Assembly: GCF_000027225.1 (NCBI RefSeq)
Contig: NC_013892.1
Span: 496,001 to 560,000, forward strand
Length of the DNA: 64,000 nt
Source: Xenorhabdus bovienii SS-2004
GTDB taxonomy: Bacteria; Pseudomonadota; Gammaproteobacteria; Enterobacterales; Enterobacteriaceae
Direction of reading: 5' to 3'
Numbering within the stretch: position 1 is the first letter of the stretch; each line of letters begins with the position of its first letter. Below the pieces are notes generated by a model, which ran no database searches, was not told the DNA's origin, and saw only the letters and a program-made list of their open reading frames with translations. This document shows, piece by piece, positions 38,966-47,952 of the stretch. Position numbers and translations under genes: made by a program.

Positions 38966-40740
38966 ACACTATTGTGAACAATGTAAATAAGAATCCAAAC
39001 AAAGTGCTGATTGCCAACCGTGGTGAGATTGCCGTTCGTATTATTCGAGCCTGTCGTGATTATGGTGTGCAGACTATTGCTGTTTATGCGGATGCTGATA
39101 TTAATGCTCAACATGTGCAATTGGCAGATGAAGCTTACGGTTTATCGGGGAATAGCCCCGCAGCAACCTACCTCAATATTCCACGTTTATTGGCGATAGC
39201 GAAGCAGTCGGGAGCAACGATGGTGCATCCCGGATATGGATTCTTGTCTGAGCGAGCGGAATTTGCCCGTGCCGTTATGGACGCAGGATTGATTTGGATT
39301 GGCCCTAATCCAGAAACCATTGATGAACTTGGCGATAAGGTTAATGCTCGTAAGATTGCCCATAAAGTTGGTGCGCCTTTGGTAGTCGGTACGTCAGAGC
39401 CAGTCAAAGATGCACAGGAAGTTGTCGCTTTTGCAGAGGAACATGGCTTGCCGATAGCCATTAAAGCGGCATTTGGCGGAGGGGGACGTGGGCTGAAAGT
39501 CGCTTGGCGACTGGATGAAGTGGCAGAACTTTATCACTCGGCAGTACGTGAGGCGACAGCTGCATTTGGCCGTGGCGAATGTTTTATCGAACAGTTTCTT
39601 GATAAGCCGCGTCATATAGAAGCACAGATTATTGCGGATAAACAGGGTCATGTTGTGGTGGTTGGCACTCGTGATTGCTCCTTACAGCGCCGCAACCAGA
39701 AATTAGTGGAAGAAGCCCCGGCACCATTTTTGACTCAACAACAACGGGAGCGTATTCATCAGGCGGCAAAAGCGATTTGTGCGGAAGCCAATTATGTGGG
39801 AGCGGGTACAGTTGAATTCTTACTAAGCGCCGATGGAACGCTCTCTTTTTTAGAAGTGAATACTCGCTTACAAGTAGAGCATCCTGTCACGGAGGAAACG
39901 GCAGGTATCGATCTCGTGATTGAGCAGTTGAGAATCGCGGAAGGTCATCCATTGAGTATTCAGGAGACACCAGTTCCAAGAGGCCACTCATTTGAGTTTC
40001 GCATCAACGCTGAAGATGCAGGCAAAGGTTTCCTACCGATGTCAGGGGTTATCAGCGAATTTACCCCGCCTTCGGGGCCCGGTATTCGTCTGGATTCTGG
40101 CGTGATCAGTGGCTCCACTATTCCTGCGACCTTGGATTCTCTGATGGCGAAGTTGATTGTCACAGGCACAACCCGTGAACAGGCCATCTCGCGCGCACGT
40201 CGGGCACTACGGGAATTCAGAATCCGTGGTGTGGCTTCTGTGTTGCCTTTTCATCAAGCCGTGATGGAACATCCTGATTTTGTTTCTGATGAGATCTTCA
40301 ATGTTCATACCCGTTGGATTGAAACGGATTTTGCGAATGAGATTGAAGCGTTACCACGCCAGATTGTGACAGAAGATAACAGCATCACGCGTACATATAT
40401 TGAAATTGATGGCCGCAGGCATGAGCTCGGGTTGTCTGCCGATTTATTTGCGGGATTTTCTCATTTGGCACCTGTTAGGGAACAGCAATCTTCCCAGTCT
40501 GCAATAAAGGAAAAAATGCCGGCAGACTCTCGTCAGGTGAAGGCACCGATTTCCGGTATTTTGCATTCTTGGATTGTGAAAGAAGGTGAGCAGGTTAATG
40601 AGGGCGAACTCATTGCCGTGATGGAAGCCATGAAAATGGAGGTGCAAATTAATGCACACCGTGCAGGGAAAATCACATTCTGTGTACAGGCGGGGGATTA
40701 TCAGGATGCAGAAAGCACTCTGGCCCATATTGAATATTGA
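38962..40740 (+). CDS. Biotin carboxylase fused to biotin carboxyl carrier domain
   Basis: 592 residues in the order biotin carboxylase (about 10-455), linker, biotinyl carrier domain (about 520-592). The carboxylase part has the ATP-binding AAFGGGGRGLKVA loop, EQFLDKPRHIEAQI, and the catalytic FLEVNTRLQVEHPVTEE. The carrier part ends in MEAMKM with the biotinylated Lys near 558. Domain order and sequence style (DSLMAKLIVTGTTREQA, then VLPFHQAVM) resemble actinobacterial AccA-type acyl-CoA carboxylase alpha chains rather than E. coli AccC. No acyl-CoA carboxyltransferase gene is nearby; the partner is probably the PxpBC protein encoded 4 bases upstream in overlap. Confidence 0.85.
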   Translation: MNTIVNNVNKNPNKVLIANRGEIAVRIIRACRDYGVQTIAVYADADINAQHVQLADEAYGLSGNSPAATYLNIPRLLAIAKQSGATMVHPGYGFLSERAEFARAVMDAGLIWIGPNPETIDELGDKVNARKIAHKVGAPLVVGTSEPVKDAQEVVAFAEEHGLPIAIKAAFGGGGRGLKVAWRLDEVAELYHSAVREATAAFGRGECFIEQFLDKPRHIEAQIIADKQGHVVVVGTRDCSLQRRNQKLVEEAPAPFLTQQQRERIHQAAKAICAEANYVGAGTVEFLLSADGTLSFLEVNTRLQVEHPVTEETAGIDLVIEQLRIAEGHPLSIQETPVPRGHSFEFRINAEDAGKGFLPMSGVISEFTPPSGPGIRLDSGVISGSTIPATLDSLMAKLIVTGTTREQAISRARRALREFRIRGVASVLPFHQAVMEHPDFVSDEIFNVHTRWIETDFANEIEALPRQIVTEDNSITRTYIEIDGRRHELGLSADLFAGFSHLAPVREQQSSQSAIKEKMPADSRQVKAPISGILHSWIVKEGEQVNEGELIAVMEAMKMEVQINAHRAGKITFCVQAGDYQDAESTLAHIEY

Positions 40741-40800
40741 ATCGGTAGGAAATAACAATATTGAGTTGTCAGATTCTGCGGTGATTAATAATCATACTGT

Positions 40801-41034
40801 TTGGTTAAGACAATATCTCAGAAAGTAGCTCGTGAAAGCTTAGGATTTCCAGAATTCTTTGAAGGAGGGGTTTATGTCACCAAAAATGGTGTTTCTGAAT
40901 TATTTGTTCAAACGGCGAATGAACGAGATGCCGAATTGCAGGAAAGAGTGCTTGAGCGTCAGGTTCATGCACTATTAAAACTCATCAACACTGAAGCACT
41001 TTATCGTCATCAAATCCTTCATTCTCTCCAATAA
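40801..41034 (+). CDS. Small Phd/YefM-like antitoxin or remnant
   Basis: 77 residues from a TTG start. The N-terminal half, KTISQKVARESLGFPEFFEG followed by VYVTKNGVSELFV, resembles the beta-alpha-beta DNA-binding fold of Phd/YefM antitoxins; the C-terminal half is helical and charged. No toxin gene (Doc, RelE or Fic type) is adjacent: the convergent frd operon begins directly downstream. It could be an orphan antitoxin, the remains of a toxin-antitoxin pair, or an unrelated small protein. The start has no strong RBS. Confidence 0.4.
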   Translation: MVKTISQKVARESLGFPEFFEGGVYVTKNGVSELFVQTANERDAELQERVLERQVHALLKLINTEALYRHQILHSLQ

Positions 41035-41037
41035 ATA

Positions 41038-41056
41038 AGCCCACCTTTTGTGGGCT
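41038..41056. terminator. Terminator of the frd operon
   Basis: AGCCCAC and GTGGGCT form a 7-bp stem with a 5-base loop between the small antitoxin-like gene and frdD. Read on the minus strand it is followed by TTATTTATT, so it mainly serves frdABCD. Confidence 0.7.
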
Positions 41057-41070
41057 TCAACCAACCTCAA

Positions 41071-41424
41071 TTACAGCGTAAACACCCCAATCAAGGCAAC
41101 CACACTCAAAATAGCGGCTGTACCATAAAACACCCCTTTACTAGCTGGAATATGGATTTGCAGATCGTGCATACCGTGGTGCAGACGGTGCATTCCGCAC
41201 CAGAGCGGCAGGCTGATCATCAGCAACAAAAAGATGCGGCCAATGAAACTCTGACAGAATGTCAGAACACGATCATAAGAGAGGGCTTCCGGTGCCAGTC
41301 CCAACGGGATCAGAAAGCCCAGCAGCAGAACCATCGCCGGCCCGACAATGGCGCTCCACATACCGCCGGCACCAAATAGACCCCAGAAAATCGGTTCATC
41401 GGAACGCTTAGGTCGTTGATTCAT
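41071..41424 (-). CDS. frdD: Fumarate reductase subunit FrdD
   Basis: Hydrophobic membrane-anchor subunit that with FrdC holds FrdAB at the inner membrane and binds menaquinol. From the ATG at 41424 it has 117 residues (E. coli 119), starting [20 protein letters not shown], with three transmembrane helices and the conserved [13 protein letters not shown]. Upstream in-frame codons overlap the frdC end and are not conserved. It is the last gene of frdABCD. Confidence 0.94.
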   Translation of the reverse strand: MNQRPKRSDEPIFWGLFGAGGMWSAIVGPAMVLLLGFLIPLGLAPEALSYDRVLTFCQSFIGRIFLLLMISLPLWCGMHRLHHGMHDLQIHIPASKGVFYGTAAILSVVALIGVFTL

Positions 41425-41440
41425 CAGATCCTCCCCGGGA

Positions 41441-41836
41441 TTAGTAAAATAGTGCAACGCCGAGAATCACGGCGGTGGCAATGATAGTGATTGCCCATAA
41501 TAGTTTGATAATCGGCTCCGGCGACATTTTTTCATTTTTGACAATGATATTGAGGGCTTTCGGAGCCAGTTCAAACCACGTTTTCGTATGCAGCAAGGTC
41601 GCCAGTAAGGTGATGATATTAATCACCAGTACCGCCGGATGTTGCAGAAAAGAGACAAAACCCGCCCAACTTTCTGGTCCATCTTTCAGGGCAAACAGAC
41701 CATAGAGCACCAGCAGGCTGAACCAAATGGCAGGAATGGCAGTGCCTTCGCGTATCATATAAAAACGATAGAAGCTCAATTTATGCCACCAATGGGATTC
41801 CATACCGCGCACATAAGGTTTACGTTTAGTCGTCAT
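41441..41836 (-). CDS. frdC: Fumarate reductase subunit FrdC
   Basis: Second membrane anchor of fumarate reductase, with three helices and the quinone-site residues near [12 protein letters not shown] and [14 protein letters not shown]. From the ATG at 41836 it is 131 residues, identical in length to E. coli FrdC; the open frame upstream overlaps frdB and is not used. frdD begins 16 bases after the stop. Confidence 0.95.
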   Translation of the reverse strand: MTTKRKPYVRGMESHWWHKLSFYRFYMIREGTAIPAIWFSLLVLYGLFALKDGPESWAGFVSFLQHPAVLVINIITLLATLLHTKTWFELAPKALNIIVKNEKMSPEPIIKLLWAITIIATAVILGVALFY

Positions 41837-41850
41837 TACTCTCTCCTCCC

Positions 41851-42585
41851 TCATTGTGGTTTCAGCATGGAGATAAGGAAATCTTTGGCACTTTCCGCTT
41901 TGCTCTGCTGAATTGCACCCGCCGGATCGACGTGTTTTGGGCAAACTTCAGAGCAGTAACCGACAAAAGTACAAGACCACACGCCATTGTCACTGTTGAT
42001 CTGAGGCATCCGTTCTTTCTTGCCGTGGTCACGGTTATCAAGGTTATAACGGTGTGCCAGCGTGACTGCGGCAGGGCCAATGAATTCAGGATTCAGACCG
42101 AATTGTGGGCAGGCGGCATAGCACAGGCCGCAGTTGATGCAGCCTGAAAACTGGTGATATTTCGCCATTTGTGCCGGTGTTTGCACATTCGGGCCATCAG
42201 CAGGCTTGCGATCATTACCAATGATATAAGGCTTGATAGCTTCCAGACTCTCAATAAAGTGAGTCATATCGACAACTAAGTCTCGTTCAATGGGGAAGTT
42301 GCCGAGCGCTTCAATTTTCATCCCTTGCGGATAATCGCGCAGAAAGATTTTGCATGCCAGTTTTGGCACTCGGTTTACCATCATGCCGCAGGAACCGCAG
42401 ATCGCCATGCGGCAAGACCAGCGGTAAGACAGATCGGGAGCCAGATTGTCCTTAATGTAGCCTAACGCATCCAGCAAGGAGGTTTGCTCATCATAAGGCA
42501 CCTCGTAGGTGACGAAATGAGGTTCGCTGTCGATTTCCGGGTTATAGCGCATGACTTCCATTTTCAGGTTTTTCATCTCAGCCAT
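41851..42585 (-). CDS. frdB: Fumarate reductase iron-sulfur subunit FrdB
   Basis: Electron-transfer subunit with three clusters: [2Fe-2S] ligands in [10 protein letters not shown] (about residues 57-66), [4Fe-4S] ligands in [12 protein letters not shown] (about 148-159) and [3Fe-4S]/[4Fe-4S] ligands in [12 protein letters not shown] (about 204-215). The ATG at 42585 gives 244 residues, the E. coli length. It overlaps the end of frdA by 8 bases (ATGGCTGA), indicating translational coupling. Confidence 0.96.
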   Translation of the reverse strand: MAEMKNLKMEVMRYNPEIDSEPHFVTYEVPYDEQTSLLDALGYIKDNLAPDLSYRWSCRMAICGSCGMMVNRVPKLACKIFLRDYPQGMKIEALGNFPIERDLVVDMTHFIESLEAIKPYIIGNDRKPADGPNVQTPAQMAKYHQFSGCINCGLCYAACPQFGLNPEFIGPAAVTLAHRYNLDNRDHGKKERMPQINSDNGVWSCTFVGYCSEVCPKHVDPAGAIQQSKAESAKDFLISMLKPQ

Positions 42586-44374
42586 TCGCCTGCTCCTTCT
42601 GTTGTTTATCTTGTGCTGCGGCTTCACCACCATAGACCCGCTTCGCGGGTTTAGATATGGTGATTTTCACATCACTGTACTCCAAACGTGGTGCACCTTC
42701 TGGGTTATAGAACGCCAGCGTATGTTTCAAGAAATTCTCATCATCACGCTCTGTACAACCTGCATCAAGGCGCTGGTGGGCTCCACGGGACTCTTTGCGG
42801 TTCATGGCAGAATGCGCCATACATTCAGCGACATCCAGACCAAAGCCCAGTTCAATTGTGTAGAGCAGATCAGTATTGAACACACTGGAACGGTCAGTGA
42901 TTTCGATATGCCTGAAGCGTTCCTTCAATTCCGTAATTTTATCCATGGTTTTCTGCATCAGCTCTGGAGTACGGTAAATCCCACAGCCTTCTTCCATTGA
43001 AATACCCAGTTCATCACGGATTTTCGCCCAGCTTTCAATACCTTTCTGATTCAGCAGCTTATTGAGTTTATTTTCGATATCACGGGCTTGTGCATCCAGC
43101 GCGTTTTCATTGGCAGGTGTGGTTTGCTGAATATGTCTGACGGCTTCTTCACCTGCCAAACGGCCAAATACCACCAGTTCTGCCAATGAATTGGAACCGA
43201 GGCGGTTTGCCCCATGCAGGCCGACGGAAGCGCATTCGCCAATAGCAAACAGTCCTTTGATACGGGTTTCACACTGCGGGTTAGTTTCGATTCCACCCAT
43301 GGTGTAATGTGCCGTTGGGCGAACAGGAATTGGTTCTTTAACCGGATCAACACCGACATAGGCTTTTGCCAACTCACAGATGAATGGCAAGCGTTCGAGC
43401 AGTTTTTTCTCACCTAAATGGCGCAGATCCAGATGAACCACATCACCACGCGGCGTCGCGATAGTACGGCCTGCCTGCCATTCATGCCAGAAAGCCTGAG
43501 AAACTTTGTCTCTTGGCCCCAGTTCCATATATTTGTTTTCGGGTTGACCAAGGGGCGTCTCTGGCCCCATCCCATAATCCTGTAGATAGCGGTAGCCATC
43601 TTTGTTCACCAGAATGCCACCTTCACCACGGCAGCCTTCTGTCATCAAAATACCAGAACCCGGCAGGCCGGTTGGGTGATATTGTACAAACTCCATATCA
43701 CGCAGTGGTATGCCGTGGCGGAATGCCATTCCCATGCCATCTCCCGTGACAATGCCGCCATTGGTATTATAACGGTACACGCGTCCTGCCCCGCCCGTTG
43801 CCATAATGACCGCATTGGCGCGGATCTGAACTTTCGTTCCTTCCATCATATTCAGTGCAACCAAACCGCGCACCTGCCCTTCATCTACCAGAATATCGAG
43901 CACAAAGTGCTCATCGAAGCGTTGTATTTGCGGGTATTTCAGGGAAGTCTGGAACAGCGTATGGAGCATATGAAAGCCGGTTTTATCTGCGGCAAACCAT
44001 GTCCGTTCGATTTTCATGCCGCCGAAACGACGCACGTTCACGGAACCGTCTTCCTTACGGCTCCAGGGACAACCCCATTGCTCCAGTTGGATCATTTCTG
44101 TCGGGCAGTGTTTGACGAAATACTCAACCACATCTTGTTCACATAACCAGTCGCCACCCGACACGGTGTCATTGAAGTGAAAGTCATAGGAGTCATGAGA
44201 TTGAGTGACGGCGGCTGATCCGCCTTCTGCGGCCACGGTGTGGCTGCGCATGGGATAAACTTTTGAGATCAGGGCAATCTTGAGTTGGGGATTGGCTTCA
44301 GCGGCAGCGATGGCTGCCCGTAAGCCTGCGCCACCGGCTCCGATAATGGCTAGATCGGCATTGAAGGTTTGCAC
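42578..44374 (-). CDS. frdA: Fumarate reductase flavoprotein subunit FrdA
   Basis: Catalytic subunit reducing fumarate to succinate in anaerobic respiration; carries covalent FAD. The GTG at 44374 has GGAGA six bases before it and lines up with the E. coli start (then [20 protein letters not shown]); the longer open frame begins at a TTG without an RBS. The product is 598 residues (E. coli 602). The FAD-attaching His is in [12 protein letters not shown], and substrate residues are in [10 protein letters not shown] and [10 protein letters not shown]. The C-terminal lysine-rich tail is less conserved. Confidence 0.95.
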   Translation of the reverse strand: MQTFNADLAIIGAGGAGLRAAIAAAEANPQLKIALISKVYPMRSHTVAAEGGSAAVTQSHDSYDFHFNDTVSGGDWLCEQDVVEYFVKHCPTEMIQLEQWGCPWSRKEDGSVNVRRFGGMKIERTWFAADKTGFHMLHTLFQTSLKYPQIQRFDEHFVLDILVDEGQVRGLVALNMMEGTKVQIRANAVIMATGGAGRVYRYNTNGGIVTGDGMGMAFRHGIPLRDMEFVQYHPTGLPGSGILMTEGCRGEGGILVNKDGYRYLQDYGMGPETPLGQPENKYMELGPRDKVSQAFWHEWQAGRTIATPRGDVVHLDLRHLGEKKLLERLPFICELAKAYVGVDPVKEPIPVRPTAHYTMGGIETNPQCETRIKGLFAIGECASVGLHGANRLGSNSLAELVVFGRLAGEEAVRHIQQTTPANENALDAQARDIENKLNKLLNQKGIESWAKIRDELGISMEEGCGIYRTPELMQKTMDKITELKERFRHIEITDRSSVFNTDLLYTIELGFGLDVAECMAHSAMNRKESRGAHQRLDAGCTERDDENFLKHTLAFYNPEGAPRLEYSDVKITISKPAKRVYGGEAAAQDKQQKEQANG

Positions 44375-44573
44375 TGCGCTTCTCCATTGTTCAAGTGGGT
44401 GGTTCAAATGAAATGAGTTAAAATCGGCTAAAGGAGCTCATGCGTTATCACTCGTCACTTTCTTTATCTATGTTATTTCACAGTGATATTTTTCTTGTTT
44501 AAGCGAGTGTTATTGATAATTTGCTATGCCTTAACGATTTAGGGTCACTATCTGTTACTTTTTGTATGGATTA

Positions 44574-44615
44574 AGTATAGCCAATTGTAAAGAGAGTAAA
44601 TTTGATATAAATGCG
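44574..44615 (-). promoter_or_regulatory. FNR-dependent promoter of frdABCD
   Basis: On the minus strand a -10 element TATACT (44579-44574) is preceded, 22 bases away, by CGCATTTATATCAA (44615-44602), a site with one perfect FNR half (ATCAA). This places the FNR dimer centre at -41.5, the class II activation position. One half-site is degenerate, so binding strength is uncertain. Confidence 0.65.
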
Positions 44616-44641
44616 GGTTTTGTGGGATTTTGCCAAAATAA

Positions 44642-44657
44642 TGTGATATAGATCACT
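44642..44657. promoter_or_regulatory. CRP-type site upstream of frdA
   Basis: TGTGATATAGATCACT matches the CRP palindrome at all but the last base. It is centred about 80 bases upstream of the inferred frd transcription start and about 570 bases before epmA. The rest of the frdA-epmA gap (44658-45222) is very AT-rich and shows no convincing gene. Confidence 0.6.
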
Positions 44658-45222
44658 TTTCTGTGGTTTTTTAAATTATTTATATAGGAAATTATTCTTA
44701 TTATAAATATAAGTAAAATCATTATGAAATATTTGTTAACACTATCTGGAATAATGCTACGATAGCGATCTTCTTATTTCTAGAAAATAGTTTTGTTTTT
44801 TTATTTTTGACAATAAGAAATTAGATTAATTTCTTGGTTTTTTTTCTGGCAGCTATTTTTTTGCACAGAAAACATATTATTAATAATAATTTTGGATTGT
44901 TTTTTAATTAAATATTTTTATCAAAATCATTAATTAGTGCTTCGTCATAGAAAGTAAATTAATCCGAACTTTATGATTTTTTTGATATTGTTCTCACCGA
45001 AGTCTTGCGATTCATAGTGTATAAATTTTGGTTTAATGTTTACTAAAAAATTATTTTTTATGTCCCGCTGTTTTCCACATGAAGGACAGGGGTATTCTGT
45101 TCACTTTTATAGTGGAGAATGGCAAGTAAAAATGATATTCACTAATCTGATGTTGAAAATTTGTCTAGTGGACTTGATATGAGTAAACTGCGCGTTTTGT
45201 TTTATTTTGGAGTCATTGGAAC

Positions 45223-46200
45223 ATGAATGAAGTCACGGATTGGCAGCCAAGTGCCCCTATCGCCAATTTATTGAAAAGGGCGAAGATTCTTGCGGAGATA
45301 CGGCGCTTTTTCGCAGATCGTGGGGTGTTGGAGGTTGAAACCCCTACCATGGGTCAGGCGACCATCACTGACATCCATCTTGTGCCTTTCCAGACACGGT
45401 TTGTCGGGCCGGGAGCGGCGGATGGTCTGACTCTGTATCTGATGACTAGCCCCGAATACCACATGAAGCGTCTTTTGACAGCAGGAAGTGGTTCCATTTA
45501 TCAGATGGGTCGCAGTTTCCGTAATGAGGAAGCGGGTCGCCACCATAATCCTGAGTTCACTATGTTGGAATGGTATCGTCCACATTACGACATGTATCGC
45601 TTGATGAATGAAGTGGATGATCTGTTGCAGCAGATCTTAGAGTGCGAAAGTGCAGAATCCCTTTCTTACCAGCAGGTGTTCATTCGCTATCTGGAGATTG
45701 ACCCGCTTACCGCGAGTAAAGAAAAACTGCGTGAAGTGGCAGCGAAGCTCGATCTCAGCAATATCGCTGATCAGGAAGAAGATCGGGATACCTTGTTGCA
45801 ACTGCTTTTCACTATGGGTGTTGAAACGCATATCGGGCTTGAAAAACCGACATTTATTTATCACTTCCCGGCTTCACAAGCGTCTTTGGCTGAAATCAGC
45901 AAGGAAGATCACCGTGTTGCAGAGCGTTTTGAAGTCTATTTCAAAGGCATGGAACTGGCGAATGGCTTTCGTGAACTGACTGACAGCCATGAACAGCGCC
46001 TGCGTTTCGTGCAGGATAATCGTAAGCGTGAAGCGATGGGATTGCCTGTTATGCCGATTGATGAACGTCTGCTTAAAGCCCTTGAACACGGGATGCCTGA
46101 ATGTGCCGGAGTCGCTTTGGGAGTGGATCGCCTGATCATGCTTGCGCTGGGTGCTGAACGGATCAGTGAAGTGATTGCCTTTCCTGCTGGGATTTCCTGA
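45223..46200 (+). CDS. epmA: Elongation factor P beta-lysine ligase EpmA
   Basis: Class II lysyl-tRNA-synthetase-like enzyme that attaches (R)-beta-lysine to Lys34 of EF-P, relieving stalls at polyproline. The 325 residues equal E. coli EpmA (PoxA/GenX). They comprise only the catalytic core: motif 1 region near [12 protein letters not shown], motif 2 in [21 protein letters not shown] (about residues 100-120), and motif 3 in [13 protein letters not shown] near residue 300. The anticodon-binding domain of LysRS is absent, as expected. It is divergent from frdA as in E. coli, but followed here by convergent glpQ instead of mscM and psd. Confidence 0.95.
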   Translation: MNEVTDWQPSAPIANLLKRAKILAEIRRFFADRGVLEVETPTMGQATITDIHLVPFQTRFVGPGAADGLTLYLMTSPEYHMKRLLTAGSGSIYQMGRSFRNEEAGRHHNPEFTMLEWYRPHYDMYRLMNEVDDLLQQILECESAESLSYQQVFIRYLEIDPLTASKEKLREVAAKLDLSNIADQEEDRDTLLQLLFTMGVETHIGLEKPTFIYHFPASQASLAEISKEDHRVAERFEVYFKGMELANGFRELTDSHEQRLRFVQDNRKREAMGLPVMPIDERLLKALEHGMPECAGVALGVDRLIMLALGAERISEVIAFPAGIS

Positions 46201-46247
46201 CGCGACTATTAGCGTCAGAGGTTTTTTATCCAACGATTTTATTGCTG

Positions 46248-46272
46248 AAGGTGCAGCTTCCGGCTGCACCTT
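46248..46272 (+). terminator. Terminator of epmA
   Basis: AAGGTGCAGC and GCTGCACCTT form a 10-bp perfect stem with a 5-base loop, followed by TATTGC, 48 bases after the epmA stop. The symmetrical arms also allow use from the glpQ side. Confidence 0.75.
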
Positions 46273-46286
46273 TATTGCCCTTCACC

Positions 46287-46320
46287 TTTCAAATTGCAGT
46301 GCGGTGGCTGCAATTTGAAA
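46287..46320. repeat. Palindromic intergenic repeat between epmA and glpQ
   Basis: TTTCAAATTGCAG and CTGCAATTTGAAA are 13-bp perfect inverted arms around an 8-base loop. The core CAAATTGCAG-x-GCGGTGGC aligns with the repeat at 18398-18485. It has no U-run on either side, which argues against a simple terminator and for a dispersed repeat. Confidence 0.6.
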
Positions 46321-46340
46321 TCTATTGGGTATCGTATTGA

Positions 46341-47417
46341 TTATTTATGTTCGTGGCGTTTTTCCAGAAATTTCACGGCTAAGTCAGGGAAATCGGTGAA
46401 AGCACCATCAACATTGGCTTTGTCGAAAACGATATCGAATAACTGATTGCCGCTGGTGGCATATTTTGGCAGTTGATCGACACGGATAGTGTATGGATGA
46501 ACGGCAAGATGGCTGGCGTGTGCTTCTTGCACCAAACCCGTTAGCTTAATGTTGTTTGGTGTGGAGTCATTGGCGATGAGCATGTGATAATCAGGGCCAA
46601 TGCCATCGGCATATTTTGCCACTTCTTTCATGGCACCCGGTTTAAACATCCAGTCATAACTATAATTTACCCATGAGCCATCTTGTTTCTGCTCATAAGT
46701 TTCTTTCCAGTCGGTGTAAGCGATGAGCTGTATCAATTTCAGATCCATGCCCATTTTCGGTTCCAACTCATTTTTGATGCGTTTGAGTTCATTGGCATCA
46801 AAGCATTGCAGATAAACTTTATCGCTCTTTTTGGTGTAGCCGTATTGTTTCAGGACTTCCAGTACCTTGGCGGTGATATCTTTACCTTCCTGGTGGTGGA
46901 ACCATGGGGCTTTGATTTCAGGGTAGATACCTATGTTTTTGCCAGTAGATTTATTCATACCCTGAATAAACTCAATTTCTTCCTGAAAAGTATGAATGCT
47001 GAAATCTGATTTTCCCATTGGGAAACGTCCGGGATAGCTCTGTACTTTTTTACCCCCCTCGATATCAAAACCTTCGGTAAATCTCAGGGACTTAATTTCC
47101 GGCAAGGTAAAATCAATAGCATAGTAACGGCCATCAGCACGGGCACGGTTTGGAAAGCGCTCTGCCACATCTGTTACGCGGTCAAGATAATGATCATGCA
47201 GCACGATGAGTTCATTATCTTGGGTCATAACGAGATCTTGTTCCAGATAATCAGCACCTTGTGCATAGGCCATAGCTTTGGCTGGCAGTGTGTGCTCAGG
47301 CAGATAGCCGCTGGCTCCACGATGGGCGATCACAATCTTATCAGCTGCATGTGCAATACCGGACATCGACGACGCTAACAGCAGACCTGCCATGATGGCT
47401 TTGATAGGGGTTTGCAT
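46341..47417 (-). CDS. glpQ: Periplasmic glycerophosphodiester phosphodiesterase GlpQ
   Basis: Hydrolyses glycerophosphodiesters in the periplasm to sn-glycerol-3-phosphate and an alcohol. From the ATG at 47417 (GGAGAA upstream) it has 358 residues with a signal peptide (MQTPIKAIMAG... cleaved after AHA, about residue 24). The catalytic motif is VIAHRGASGYLPEHT, followed by the GDPD barrel (LEQDLVMTQDNELIVLHD, YPEIKAPW). It lies downstream of glpT in the same direction, as in the E. coli glpTQ operon, but 535 bases separate them, so a separate promoter is likely. Confidence 0.94.
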   Translation of the reverse strand: MQTPIKAIMAGLLLASSMSGIAHAADKIVIAHRGASGYLPEHTLPAKAMAYAQGADYLEQDLVMTQDNELIVLHDHYLDRVTDVAERFPNRARADGRYYAIDFTLPEIKSLRFTEGFDIEGGKKVQSYPGRFPMGKSDFSIHTFQEEIEFIQGMNKSTGKNIGIYPEIKAPWFHHQEGKDITAKVLEVLKQYGYTKKSDKVYLQCFDANELKRIKNELEPKMGMDLKLIQLIAYTDWKETYEQKQDGSWVNYSYDWMFKPGAMKEVAKYADGIGPDYHMLIANDSTPNNIKLTGLVQEAHASHLAVHPYTIRVDQLPKYATSGNQLFDIVFDKANVDGAFTDFPDLAVKFLEKRHEHK

Positions 47418-47887
47418 TGGAGTTCTCCACATTTATAGTAATGTATAGTAATAAAAATCTTAAATAAAAATGATGTTATTTTTTTAGCTTGTTTTTTTAA
47501 AACAGCAAGAAGAATATGATGATTATTCAATGCAGCTTTTTATATAAAATAACGACATAACACAATGCTGAATACTGATTTTATCTGTGGTATGTCACAG
47601 TTTTATGACAGTCGTGTTCATTCTTTAAACGTGCTGTTGAAGTTGTATTTTTGATTCAATACGATATATAGATAGGTAAACTAATAATGTCATAAATTTG
47701 GTTTAGTTTTATAAATATTTAATCTAAATAACTCCTTGGAAATAAAATGATTATGACCATGAAGAGCAATATATAAAGTAAAAATCAGTAATATATTTAA
47801 CCAAATATGACATGAATAAGTAAACCTGTAATTAGGGAGCAATGGATTAGTTCAGTCAGTTGGGTTTGGCAATTAATTTTTCAAGTA

Positions 47888-47915
47888 ACCGCAGTATCAG
47901 AAGTAGTACTGCGGT
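47888..47915. terminator. Hairpin downstream of glpT
   Basis: ACCGCAGTA and TACTGCGGT form a 9-bp perfect stem with a 10-base loop about 40 bases after the glpT stop on the minus strand. No long U-run follows, so it may be a terminator or an mRNA-stabilising hairpin. The rest of the glpQ-glpT gap (47418-47887) is AT-rich and has no visible gene. Confidence 0.5.
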
Positions 47916-47952
47916 CAATTTTACGTGTTATTACCGTTTATGTGGCGGCAAT

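Noticed and set aside
43676..44146. 156-codon plus-strand frame opposite frdA
   Set aside because: Shadow of the conserved frdA gene; no family features.
45060..45182. 40-residue open frame upstream of epmA (starts MSRCFPHEG)
   Set aside because: No ribosome-binding site and no recognisable family; kept only as a note because part of it looks protein-like.
47580..47600. TGTG and CACA pair in the glpQ-glpT gap, considered as a CRP site
   Set aside because: The half-sites are two bases too close for the CRP palindrome.
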